Assembly: GCA_038206385.1 (NCBI GenBank)
Contig: JBBRAW010000034.1
Span: forward strand, 1 to 29,065
Direction: 5' to 3'
Length of the DNA: 29,065 bases
Source: JANXSD01 sp038206385
GTDB lineage: Bacteria > Bacteroidota > Bacteroidia > AKYH767-A > OLB10
A program made the translations under genes and the position numbers. Numbering within the stretch: the first letter of the stretch is position 1; every line of letters begins with the position of its first letter. The notes beneath the pieces are model-generated. The model was given only the letters and a program-made list of their open reading frames with translations, made no database searches and was not told the DNA's origin. Below are positions 1-7,371 of this stretch, piece by piece.

Positions 1-145
1 TTCTCAATCTTATATACTTGTACAGAAGTTGAATTTTTAGCGTACTTAATTTGCCTGATTTTGTACATTTTCACCGATTAGGTCAGCAAAATACGAAAAA
101 TTAAAAGCTAACTATCATATTCTCTATTTGTTACGATTTTGGATT

Positions 146-1759
146 TTAAGTAACGGACAAGTCAGGAATATTTTTTATTTTATCGTTTCCTGTAAGTGTA
201 TAATTTAAAACATCATTTGCTGGGTTTGGCCAAATGGAGAGTGTGCTATTTGCTTGATAAATTTCGTTTACACTGGTAATATTTGCAACAGTAGTATCAG
301 CAAAACACACAAACCATAAATCCCCACCACCACTTGAATCTTCTGTTTTATCGCCTCCTATTCCGCTGTTTCCAGTACCAAAAATACTTGAAACAACCGT
401 GCCTCCAACTACATAAATTCCAGTATCCATTTCTGCTAACGACTCCACATAATTATTGCCTAAACAACCAAAGCGCTTATCCCATTGCTTGATGCCATTT
501 TGATCTATTTTTATTAACCAATAATCTATTGGTCCCCTTGCAGATTCTGTTACATCACCACAAGCAGCACCTTTAATACTTGTCGCTAATAAAAACCCTC
601 CATCACTTGTATTAATTATTAAGTGATTTGCAGATTCTTTACCGTAACCAAAATTGGTTGTACTGGAGGTTGTTCTAAAACAGGAACCAAAGCGTTTATC
701 CCATAATTTTGTTCCTAAACTATCAATTTTCACAACCCATATTGAAGTATCATTGTATCCTGTTTGACTAATATCAAAACCTTGCGGTGATGTAGTCCAA
801 CCATACAATAAATAGCCTCCATCGTTTGTGGAAATAATGTCTGTTATTCCTTCATACGAACTCCCTCCATAATTTTTCTGCCATTGTATATTACCTAAAG
901 TATCGGTTGAAACTAAACCATAATCACTTGGTCCATGTGAGCCCATTGTTTTATTACAAACAATAACTGAATCCGAATAACCTCCCATAAGTAGACTGTT
1001 GGGCTTACTTTTAAATAACGAATGATTAACCTCACTTGGAAAATAAAAAGACCAATTAAATGCTTTTGTTTTCGTATTAATTTTAAAGATTACAGCACTT
1101 GGATAATTCATACCTTGATAACAAGAGGGAGGGAAAAAGTTGCCGTATTGTGGTTGAGACCCTGTAACTCCACCACTACAAGACATGTAAATATTGTCAT
1201 CATTCAAAATCATGTCGTTATATAAAAATCCCGTCCCCTGTGAAAAATATCTTTTATTCCATAATTTATTACCGAGAGAATCAATGTTTAAAATCCATAT
1301 TCCAGATCCATTTACAGTAGCAGGATAGGTGTATGGATCAGTAAGGTCACCTGTTGAATCTGTTGGCCAAATACTACAACCTAATAAGTAGGAATTTGAA
1401 TTTTGTTGTGCAAAACCAAACACATTTGTTCCAATAATTTTTACTCTACCACCATAGGTTTTATCCCATAATTTATTTCCATTTTTATCCATAGTGAATA
1501 CCCAAGTTCCATGACGTGAACCAGAGCAATAAATCGTATCAGTCCTACTTGCTGTTTTATCAAATCCAGCATCGGATCCACTTATACATGCCACCATTAT
1601 TTTTTTTGATGGAGTGATAAGCATGTTTGCAATATTAAAATCCTCTGAATTTCCTCCAATTGTTTTATCCCAAAGCTTAACAATTGGTTGAGCAATTGTT
1701 AAAAAAGGGAAAAAGGATGCTGCAATTAGCAGCATCCTTAATTTATTTTTAGCACCCAT
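146..1759 (-). CDS. Secreted WDKxxGG-repeat protein with truncated T9SS C-terminal domain
   Basis: This is a 537-residue secreted protein of unknown function. An N-terminal signal peptide (about residues 1-23, ending TIAQ) is followed by a series of repeats built around WDKxxGG, each preceded by a stretch such as VVKIDSLGTKLWDKRFG. Repeats like these are common in Bacteroidota T9SS cargo and probably form a beta-propeller (inference). The C-terminus starts a normal type A sorting domain (IWPNPANDVLNYTL), but the reading frame stops about 20 residues later. The second half, normally including a G-x-Y-x-x-K-I strand and a final basic tail, is absent, and no frame downstream restores it. The paralogue at 17796-19430 keeps an intact tail. 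The product may therefore reach the periplasm but fail surface sorting. The gene could be decaying. Start is the ATG at 1759. Confidence 0.8.
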   Translation of the reverse strand: MGAKNKLRMLLIAASFFPFLTIAQPIVKLWDKTIGGNSEDFNIANMLITPSKKIMVACISGSDAGFDKTASRTDTIYCSGSRHGTWVFTMDKNGNKLWDKTYGGRVKIIGTNVFGFAQQNSNSYLLGCSIWPTDSTGDLTDPYTYPATVNGSGIWILNIDSLGNKLWNKRYFSQGTGFLYNDMILNDDNIYMSCSGGVTGSQPQYGNFFPPSCYQGMNYPSAVIFKINTKTKAFNWSFYFPSEVNHSLFKSKPNSLLMGGYSDSVIVCNKTMGSHGPSDYGLVSTDTLGNIQWQKNYGGSSYEGITDIISTNDGGYLLYGWTTSPQGFDISQTGYNDTSIWVVKIDSLGTKLWDKRFGSCFRTTSSTTNFGYGKESANHLIINTSDGGFLLATSIKGAACGDVTESARGPIDYWLIKIDQNGIKQWDKRFGCLGNNYVESLAEMDTGIYVVGGTVVSSIFGTGNSGIGGDKTEDSSGGGDLWFVCFADTTVANITSVNEIYQANSTLSIWPNPANDVLNYTLTGNDKIKNIPDLSVT

Positions 1760-1763
1760 GAAA

Positions 1764-1862
1764 TTATTGCTTAATTAATTTACTGCTATAAATTGTTCCA
1801 TCTTGAGAAGTTATTTTTAATAAATAACATCCTTTGGAAAGTTTCTTAACCAACATGAAATT
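1764..1862 (-). pseudogene. Orphan 3' fragment of a T9SS type A sorting domain
   Basis: On the minus strand this frame reads LVKKLSKGCYLLKITSQDG, then a short stretch ending KLIKQ and a stop. This is the last half of a typical type A T9SS sorting domain, with the expected L-x-K-G-x-Y-x-x-K-I strand and lysine-rich end. Nothing upstream in this frame or the neighbouring sequence looks like the body of such a protein. It is best read as the 3' end of a gene whose main part has been lost. The stop lies 4 bp before the start codon of the 146-1759 gene, which itself lacks exactly this half of the domain. A 74-residue open frame extends upstream to 1988, but that part has no recognisable domain. 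Confidence 0.6.
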
Positions 1863-1876
1863 GGTGACTGGTGACT
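1863..1876. repeat. Tandem heptanucleotide GGTGACT x2
   Basis: Two perfect copies of GGTGACT lie directly at the upstream edge of the orphan T9SS tail. It is a very short repeat and could be chance. It is noted because another heptanucleotide tandem occurs at 26614-26632. Confidence 0.45.
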
Positions 1877-2107
1877 GAAAGTTTTCATAGTAAATAAATT
1901 TTATAAGGTTAGAATGAAATTTCAAACAAAAACTAAAGAGATTACTAATACTTTGGTGAATGTAAATAAAAATCTGACAAAAAAGCAAATTTTGGAAAAA
2001 TTAAATTTTAGCCGATTGCATAAATTCTTAAAAGGTATAATTGTCAAAATAGTTGGTGAAAATAGTATGCAACTACTGAAAAACTATTTAAGAAATTGGT
2101 AGCGATA

Positions 2108-3097
2108 TTACACTAGCTTATTTTTCACCAAATACTCTGCAATCTGAACTGCATTTGTGGCAGCACCTTTGCGAAGGTTATCAGCAACGATCCACATGTT
2201 TAATGTATTCGCTTGGCTTTCATCTCTGCGTAAGCGACCAACAAAAACTTCATCACGACCTTCTGCATGAATAGGCATTGGATAAATAGATTTTGAAGGT
2301 TCATCTTGCACAATAATTCCTGAAGAACTTTTTAAAATATCTTTTACTTCTTCAAGTTTATACTCATTTTGAAACTCCACATTTACTGCTTCTGAATGTC
2401 CGCCAATTACTGGAACACGAACCGTTGTTGCCGTAACTTTGATAGTATCATCGCCCATTATTTTACACGTTTCATGTACCATCTTCATTTCTTCTTTGGT
2501 ATAACCATTCTCTAGAAACGAATCTATTTGTGGTAAGATATTTAAATCAATTGGATGTGCATAAACACGATCAACAGCAGTATCATTTCTTTCAGCCATA
2601 AGTTGTGCAACACCTTTTGCTCCAGTGCCACTTACCGATTGATATGTTGAAACAACAACACGCTTAATTTTAAATTTTTTATGCAGTGGATTTAAAACTA
2701 AAACCATTTGAATAGTGGAGCAATTAGGATTTGCAATAATCTTATCTTCTTTCGTTAATACATGCGCATTGATTTCGGGAACCACTAATTTTTTTGTTGG
2801 ATCCATTCTCCATGCAGAAGAATTATCAATTACTGTTGTTCCTGCAGCTGCAAATTTTGGAGCCCAATCTAAAGAGGTTTGTCCGCCCGCAGAAAAAATT
2901 GCGATATCTGCTTTAGCATTTACTGCATCTTGTAATCCTATTACTTTATATGATTTTCCTTTATAAATAACTTCTTTGCCTATTGATTTTTCGGATGCTA
3001 CTGGAATTAGTTCTGTGAGTGGAAAATTTCTTTCTGCAAGAATTTCCATCATTTTAGAACCTACTAAACCTGTTGCGCCTACGACTGCTATTTTCAT
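2108..3097 (-). CDS. asd: Aspartate-semialdehyde dehydrogenase
   Basis: It converts aspartyl phosphate to aspartate semialdehyde with NADPH, the second step of the aspartate pathway to lysine, threonine and methionine, in the cytoplasm. The 329 residues match the usual family length. The N-terminal NADP-binding loop is GATGLVG (residues 7-13). SAGGQTS is at 69-75. The catalytic cysteine is C126 in NPNCST. The glycine-rich SGTGAKG loop is at 156-162. The proton-acceptor histidine is H234 in GGHSEAVNVEF. Start is the ATG at 3097. Aspartate kinase, the preceding step, is at 20762-22048 and not adjacent. I saw no TAnnTTTG box upstream, so regulation is unknown. Confidence 0.97.
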   Translation of the reverse strand: MKIAVVGATGLVGSKMMEILAERNFPLTELIPVASEKSIGKEVIYKGKSYKVIGLQDAVNAKADIAIFSAGGQTSLDWAPKFAAAGTTVIDNSSAWRMDPTKKLVVPEINAHVLTKEDKIIANPNCSTIQMVLVLNPLHKKFKIKRVVVSTYQSVSGTGAKGVAQLMAERNDTAVDRVYAHPIDLNILPQIDSFLENGYTKEEMKMVHETCKIMGDDTIKVTATTVRVPVIGGHSEAVNVEFQNEYKLEEVKDILKSSSGIIVQDEPSKSIYPMPIHAEGRDEVFVGRLRRDESQANTLNMWIVADNLRKGAATNAVQIAEYLVKNKLV

Positions 3098-3168
3098 AAC
3101 GATAAATATAAACTAATTTGAATCACCTTCATACGATGCATTTTTTGAATCGTTACCAAATCAAAAAA

Positions 3169-3198
3169 TTTGAGATTGCAAAGAAATAATTATATTCG
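3169..3198 (+). promoter_or_regulatory. Predicted Bacteroidota-type promoter for the lamin-tail protein gene
   Basis: TTTG at 3169-3172 is followed after 18 bp by TATATTCG at 3191-3198, one mismatch from TAnnTTTG. The spacing suits the -33/-7 promoter of this phylum. The start codon is 32 bp downstream. The same 133-bp gap also holds the upstream region of asd on the other strand. Confidence 0.5.
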
Positions 3199-3230
3199 CA
3201 TTAATTAACGTCAAAAATAAATTTTATACC

Positions 3231-5849
3231 ATGAAAAAAATTCTCATGGTGACCGTGCTGACGTATTTTTTAAACATAAACATGTTACAGGCACAGGTCA
3301 CCGAAAACTTCAATGATGGCGATTTTATCGCAAACCCTGCATGGACAGGCGATGGTACTCAGTTTACCATTAACAGTGGGCAATTGCAACTCAACAGCAG
3401 TGGCATCGACTCCTCCCACCTCGTTACTAATTACAATTACCTGGGTGGTAATTACGAATGGGACTTCTGGCTAAAGCAGAATTTCTCGCCGTCATCTTCT
3501 AATTATGGAAGAATTTATCTCAGCAGTAATCAAGCAGATTTAGAAGGTTCGCTTCAAGGCTATTTCCTTCAATTTGGAGAGAGCGGAAGTAATGATGCAG
3601 TTGAATTGTTCAGGCAAGATGGATTCGCTATTAGCAGCGTTGGCAGAGGCATCAATGGTCAAATTGCAAATGGTTTCAATTGTAGCATGAAAGTGATTCG
3701 TGATACGTTAGGTAGATGGATTATTTCCAGCAATTATTTGGGAGGAACAATTTTAACGCGAGAGATAAGTGGAACCGACAACAACTATTTGCCAGGAGGT
3801 TGGTTTGGATTTCGATGCAATTATACATCGAGTAATGCCACAAAATTTTATCTTGATGATATTTTTATTGGTAAAGAAATTTTAGATACTCTTCCACCAA
3901 AAATTAGTGGCGTAACTGTTCTTGATAGTTTGCACTTCGATATCCATTTTAATGAAATATTAAATTCGACGAGTGCGAATACACTTACTCATTATCAACT
4001 TTTTCCTAGTGGTGGAAATCCGTTGAGTGTTGTTATTGATAGTGTTGATCCATCGAAAATACATTTAACGTTGTTTAATAATTTATCAATTGGCATCACT
4101 TATTCCTTAATAGTAAATACGGTAGTTGATTTATCGGGTAACATTAGCATTAATGATTCCATAGACTTTACATTTATTGAAACAAAAGAAGTCGTTCCTG
4201 GTGATATTGTCATCACAGAGATTATGGCAAATCCTACGGATGCCCCCTCGTTACCAAATGCAGAATATATAGAAATTTATAATAGAAGTGATAATTATTT
4301 ATCTACCAAAGATTGGAAAATTTATGATGCATCAACCTCTGTAATTTTGCCTGATGATACGTTGGCGCCAAAATCATATCGAGCATATTGTACGTCTGCA
4401 AATCTATTGTTGTTTCAACAAATAGCCATCACAAATATGAAAGGATTAAGTTCACTTCCAAGTTTAAATAACGATGGAGATAATATTGGTATAAAAGATA
4501 AAAACGGTAATGTTCTTGATCAGTTAAATTATAATTTGAGTTATTATCATAACGATTTAAAATCATCTGGCGGTTGGTCGCTGGAGAGGGTTGATAAAAA
4601 TTTCCTCTGTGCCAACATTAACAATTGGATTGCAAGTTCGAATTCGTCAGGTGGAACTCCTGGAATAAAAAATAGTATTGAAAAATTATTTATTGATAAT
4701 GTATCTCCTTATCTAATTCATGTTACAGTTTTAGATTCAGTTACTATTCGTTTGCATTTTAGTGAAGCAGTTGATACCACATCGGCGAAGTTGTCTAATA
4801 ATTTTAATATTGATAAAAACATTGGAACACCGCAATATTCATACTGCGAATATGCTGATGCATCAGTAATACGCTTGAAGTTACAAAAGCAATTAGTGAG
4901 AAGTACAATTTATGAGGTAACTGTAAAAAAAGATTTGAGAGATTGCGCTGGAAATCTAACAGCAAAATATTTGTCTGCAAGTTTTGGGACACCCGATTCT
5001 GTGACTGAAAATGATGTTGTTATTAATGAAATATTGTTCAATCCGAAACCTGATGGTAGTGATTATGTGGAGCTATATAATCGTTCTACAAAAGTGATTG
5101 ATTTACATTCATTAAAAATTGCAAATGCAGATCCAATCACGGGAACTATTGGAAGTATTTATAACATCAGCGCTGATAGCAGATTGCTTATTCCAAATCA
5201 GTATATTGTTTTAACTGAAAACGATATTGCTATCAAAAATACATTTTATGTTACAGATCCGAGAACCCTTTTTGATTGTTCACTTCCCTCCTACAATGAT
5301 GATGAAGGTGTTGTTGTGTTATTAAATTCAACATTGATAGCGATTGACAATTTCCATTATACCGACAAATTACATTTTGCATTGCTTACGGATGTTGAAG
5401 GCGTGTCATTAGAGCGATTAAACCCTAATCGTAAATCGAATGAAAACAGCAATTGGCATAGTGCTTCGTCGGCATCTGGTTTTGGTACACCAGGAAATAA
5501 AAATTCGCAATATTTTGAAGGATCGGAAACGCTATCCTTATTGACTGTTGAACCAGAATTGTTTTCTCCCGATAATGATGGAAACAAAGACAATGTTTCT
5601 TTCAACGTGAAAGTGGATAAAGCTGGATATTATGCGAGTGTAATAATTTTTAATTCGGAAGGAGTAAAAATTAAATCGCTTACTACAAACGAATTACTCG
5701 GAAACAATGCGATCTGGACATGGAATGGTATCGACGATAATAATGCGCTTTCACCTATGGGAATTTACATTGTTTACCTCGAAATGATTCATCCAAATGG
5801 GGAAGTTTTACATGACAAAAAACCATTTGTTTTGGCTCATAAAATATAA
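3231..5849 (+). CDS. Secreted protein with two lamin-tail domains, Ig-like domains and FlgD-like C-terminus
   Basis: This is an 872-residue surface or secreted protein of unknown substrate. A signal peptide (residues 1-22, ending LQAQ) leads to a laminin-G-like beta-sandwich region (about 25-215). Then comes an Ig-like domain of the SbsA kind (about 222-318, starting DTLPPKISGVTV) and a lamin-tail domain (about 322-485, VITEIMANP and EYIEIYNRS). A second Ig-like domain (about 489-587) and a second lamin-tail domain (about 593-764, VINEILFNP and DYVELYNRS) follow. The last 100 residues hold FSPDNDGNKDN and a WTWNGIDDNN-x-GIYIVYLE motif, as in FlgD-like or T9SS type B (gliding-motility) C-terminal domains. 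T9SS export is therefore likely but inferred. The Ig/lamin-tail pair is duplicated in tandem. A strong terminator follows. Confidence 0.85.
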   Translation: MKKILMVTVLTYFLNINMLQAQVTENFNDGDFIANPAWTGDGTQFTINSGQLQLNSSGIDSSHLVTNYNYLGGNYEWDFWLKQNFSPSSSNYGRIYLSSNQADLEGSLQGYFLQFGESGSNDAVELFRQDGFAISSVGRGINGQIANGFNCSMKVIRDTLGRWIISSNYLGGTILTREISGTDNNYLPGGWFGFRCNYTSSNATKFYLDDIFIGKEILDTLPPKISGVTVLDSLHFDIHFNEILNSTSANTLTHYQLFPSGGNPLSVVIDSVDPSKIHLTLFNNLSIGITYSLIVNTVVDLSGNISINDSIDFTFIETKEVVPGDIVITEIMANPTDAPSLPNAEYIEIYNRSDNYLSTKDWKIYDASTSVILPDDTLAPKSYRAYCTSANLLLFQQIAITNMKGLSSLPSLNNDGDNIGIKDKNGNVLDQLNYNLSYYHNDLKSSGGWSLERVDKNFLCANINNWIASSNSSGGTPGIKNSIEKLFIDNVSPYLIHVTVLDSVTIRLHFSEAVDTTSAKLSNNFNIDKNIGTPQYSYCEYADASVIRLKLQKQLVRSTIYEVTVKKDLRDCAGNLTAKYLSASFGTPDSVTENDVVINEILFNPKPDGSDYVELYNRSTKVIDLHSLKIANADPITGTIGSIYNISADSRLLIPNQYIVLTENDIAIKNTFYVTDPRTLFDCSLPSYNDDEGVVVLLNSTLIAIDNFHYTDKLHFALLTDVEGVSLERLNPNRKSNENSNWHSASSASGFGTPGNKNSQYFEGSETLSLLTVEPELFSPDNDGNKDNVSFNVKVDKAGYYASVIIFNSEGVKIKSLTTNELLGNNAIWTWNGIDDNNALSPMGIYIVYLEMIHPNGEVLHDKKPFVLAHKI

Positions 5850-5856
5850 GCACGAG

Positions 5857-5897
5857 AAAACGAGATTTTTACGAACAATAAAGATCTCGTTTTTTTT
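5857..5897 (+). terminator. Rho-independent terminator after the lamin-tail protein gene
   Basis: A perfect 10-bp stem (AAAACGAGAT at 5857-5866, ATCTCGTTTT at 5884-5893) with a 17-nt loop runs into a T-tract ending at 5897. It lies 8 bp past the stop codon at 5849. Confidence 0.85.
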
Positions 5898-5950
5898 CAC
5901 CTTCGAAATTGATATATCCACCATCATAAATTAAAAGAAAGTAAATAAAA

Positions 5951-5982
5951 TTTGCATATTTGAAATGGGACTTTTACCTTTA
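5951..5982 (+). promoter_or_regulatory. Possible promoter of the PorG-like gene
   Basis: TTTG at 5951-5954 and TACCTTTA at 5975-5982 (one mismatch from TAnnTTTG) are 20 bp apart and 22 bp before the start codon. It follows the terminator of the previous gene, so the barrel gene needs its own promoter. Confidence 0.35.
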
Positions 5983-6004
5983 TTCGTAAATAAAAAAATC
6001 TCTC

Positions 6005-7027
6005 ATGAACAAACTACTACTATTAATTGGTTTGATTTTTATTATTCAGCGCAGTGAAGCTCAAAACTCATTAGACGTTGGTTTTGCAAGTGGAGTCACA
6101 AATTATTTTGGGGATTTAGGGAACGACGAATTTTTTCAAGGAAGTTCTATTCGTCCTGGAATAGCCGTGACACTTCGAAATTTTATTTCTCCTAATCCTG
6201 TTTCTGGGAAGAAGTATTCCGCATTTAATATTGAAGCTCGCGCAAGTTGGCATCGCATCGGTTATGATGAAACAAAATCAGTAAACGGAAAAAGTGGTGG
6301 AGAATTACGAAATTACGGACGAGGATTAAATTTTAGAACTGACATCTTCGGCGTATCAACACATTTGAGTTATACTTATTATCCTAATCGTCGTTTACCA
6401 TTGTACAAGCAAAGTGTTGCGCTATTTGTTTTTACTGGTGTTGGTGTGTTTTATGGTCGTCCGAAGGCTGATTTATTTCGTGGTTCGATAGATATGAAAA
6501 ACAGATATTATTTTTGGTCGGATGGAACTGTGCGTGATGCGGATCAATCAACTGGAGAAGGTAATGTTATTGAGAAAGATGGCAAATATGAAACTGATTT
6601 AATTGATTGGCATACGGAAGGGCAAGGAGCTGTTTCAGATGCTAAATCGAACAATAAGTTATACACTCCTTGGCATATTGGATTTCCAATTGGTGGAGGT
6701 TTTAGATATGGTGTTAATAAAGCAGTAACTTTTTCTATTGAGTTTGGATATTATAAATTCCTTACAGATTATTTAGATGATGTTAGCGGTTCGTTTGCTA
6801 CCTATAAACAAATTGAACAACGCTATCCGAACAATCCACAACAACAAGAAATTGCGAAATATATTTCTGATCCAACGGGCAAAGGAACGAACGGTGAAGT
6901 TGGTCCTGCAACAAGTAGAAGAGGCAATCCAAAATTGAAAGATTCTTATAGCTTTATCAATATGGAAATTGCTTATAAGTTTAATTGGAATCCTAAAAAA
7001 TTAACAGCAATGTTTGCTAAGCGATAA
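6005..7027 (+). CDS. PorG/DUF6089-family outer-membrane beta-barrel protein
   Basis: This 340-residue protein has a signal peptide (residues 1-19, ending SEAQ). It opens with the family-like sequence DVGFASGVTNYFGDLGN, then alternating aromatic/polar strands expected of an outer-membrane barrel, including a strand with LFVFTGVGVFYGRPKA. The end, with YSFINMEIAYKFNW, is a typical last strand, though a 10-residue tail follows it. The DUF6089 family includes the T9SS component PorG. Whether this copy is the true PorG or a paralogue cannot be settled from sequence alone. Neighbours are secreted proteins, which suits a role in T9SS or in the envelope. It is probably monocistronic, between a terminator upstream and a hairpin downstream. 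Confidence 0.75.
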   Translation: MNKLLLLIGLIFIIQRSEAQNSLDVGFASGVTNYFGDLGNDEFFQGSSIRPGIAVTLRNFISPNPVSGKKYSAFNIEARASWHRIGYDETKSVNGKSGGELRNYGRGLNFRTDIFGVSTHLSYTYYPNRRLPLYKQSVALFVFTGVGVFYGRPKADLFRGSIDMKNRYYFWSDGTVRDADQSTGEGNVIEKDGKYETDLIDWHTEGQGAVSDAKSNNKLYTPWHIGFPIGGGFRYGVNKAVTFSIEFGYYKFLTDYLDDVSGSFATYKQIEQRYPNNPQQQEIAKYISDPTGKGTNGEVGPATSRRGNPKLKDSYSFINMEIAYKFNWNPKKLTAMFAKR

Positions 7028-7065
7028 GATTCGAAATAAATAAAAATGGTTAGTAGAAAATTTTT

Positions 7066-7095
7066 TTAAATTAGTCACATCATTGACTAATTTAA
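7066..7095 (+). terminator. Hairpin, possible bidirectional terminator
   Basis: There are perfect 12-bp arms (TTAAATTAGTCA at 7066-7077 and TGACTAATTTAA at 7084-7095) around a 6-nt loop, 39 bp after the stop of the PorG-like gene. No long T-tract follows on the plus strand. A run of seven T precedes it on the plus strand, overlapping the first two stem bases, so the RNA end signal is imperfect. The rest of 7028-7371 shows no gene or other structure that I can support. Confidence 0.5.
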
Positions 7096-7371
7096 TTGTT
7101 GGAACTATAAACGTTATAATTGATTCTAATATTTATATCATTCGCTTGTTTTGAAGAAATTACAATTGTCTTTTCTTGAAGGAAACTTTGTTTCATCATT
7201 CTGCTAATTGCATCACTAAAAAAAATCCTATCAATTTTTTTTATTTAGAAGGTCTCATTAGAAAAACTATGTGCATTTTGTTGGTACTTCAACTAATAAA
7301 AAGAGAAGTAGATCTAATAAATTATTAGAATACATTTTCATTCTAGTTTTAAAATTGAAATTTTTATTTGA

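Noticed and set aside
1..145. Search for the missing T9SS half downstream of the 146-1759 gene
   Set aside because: No frame on the minus strand gives a sorting-domain ending; nothing else is visible in this stretch.
1914..2102. Plus-strand 62-codon open frame rich in Lys and Asn
   Set aside because: No recognisable family, no promoter box, and it lies in AT-rich DNA around a gene remnant; such frames arise by chance.
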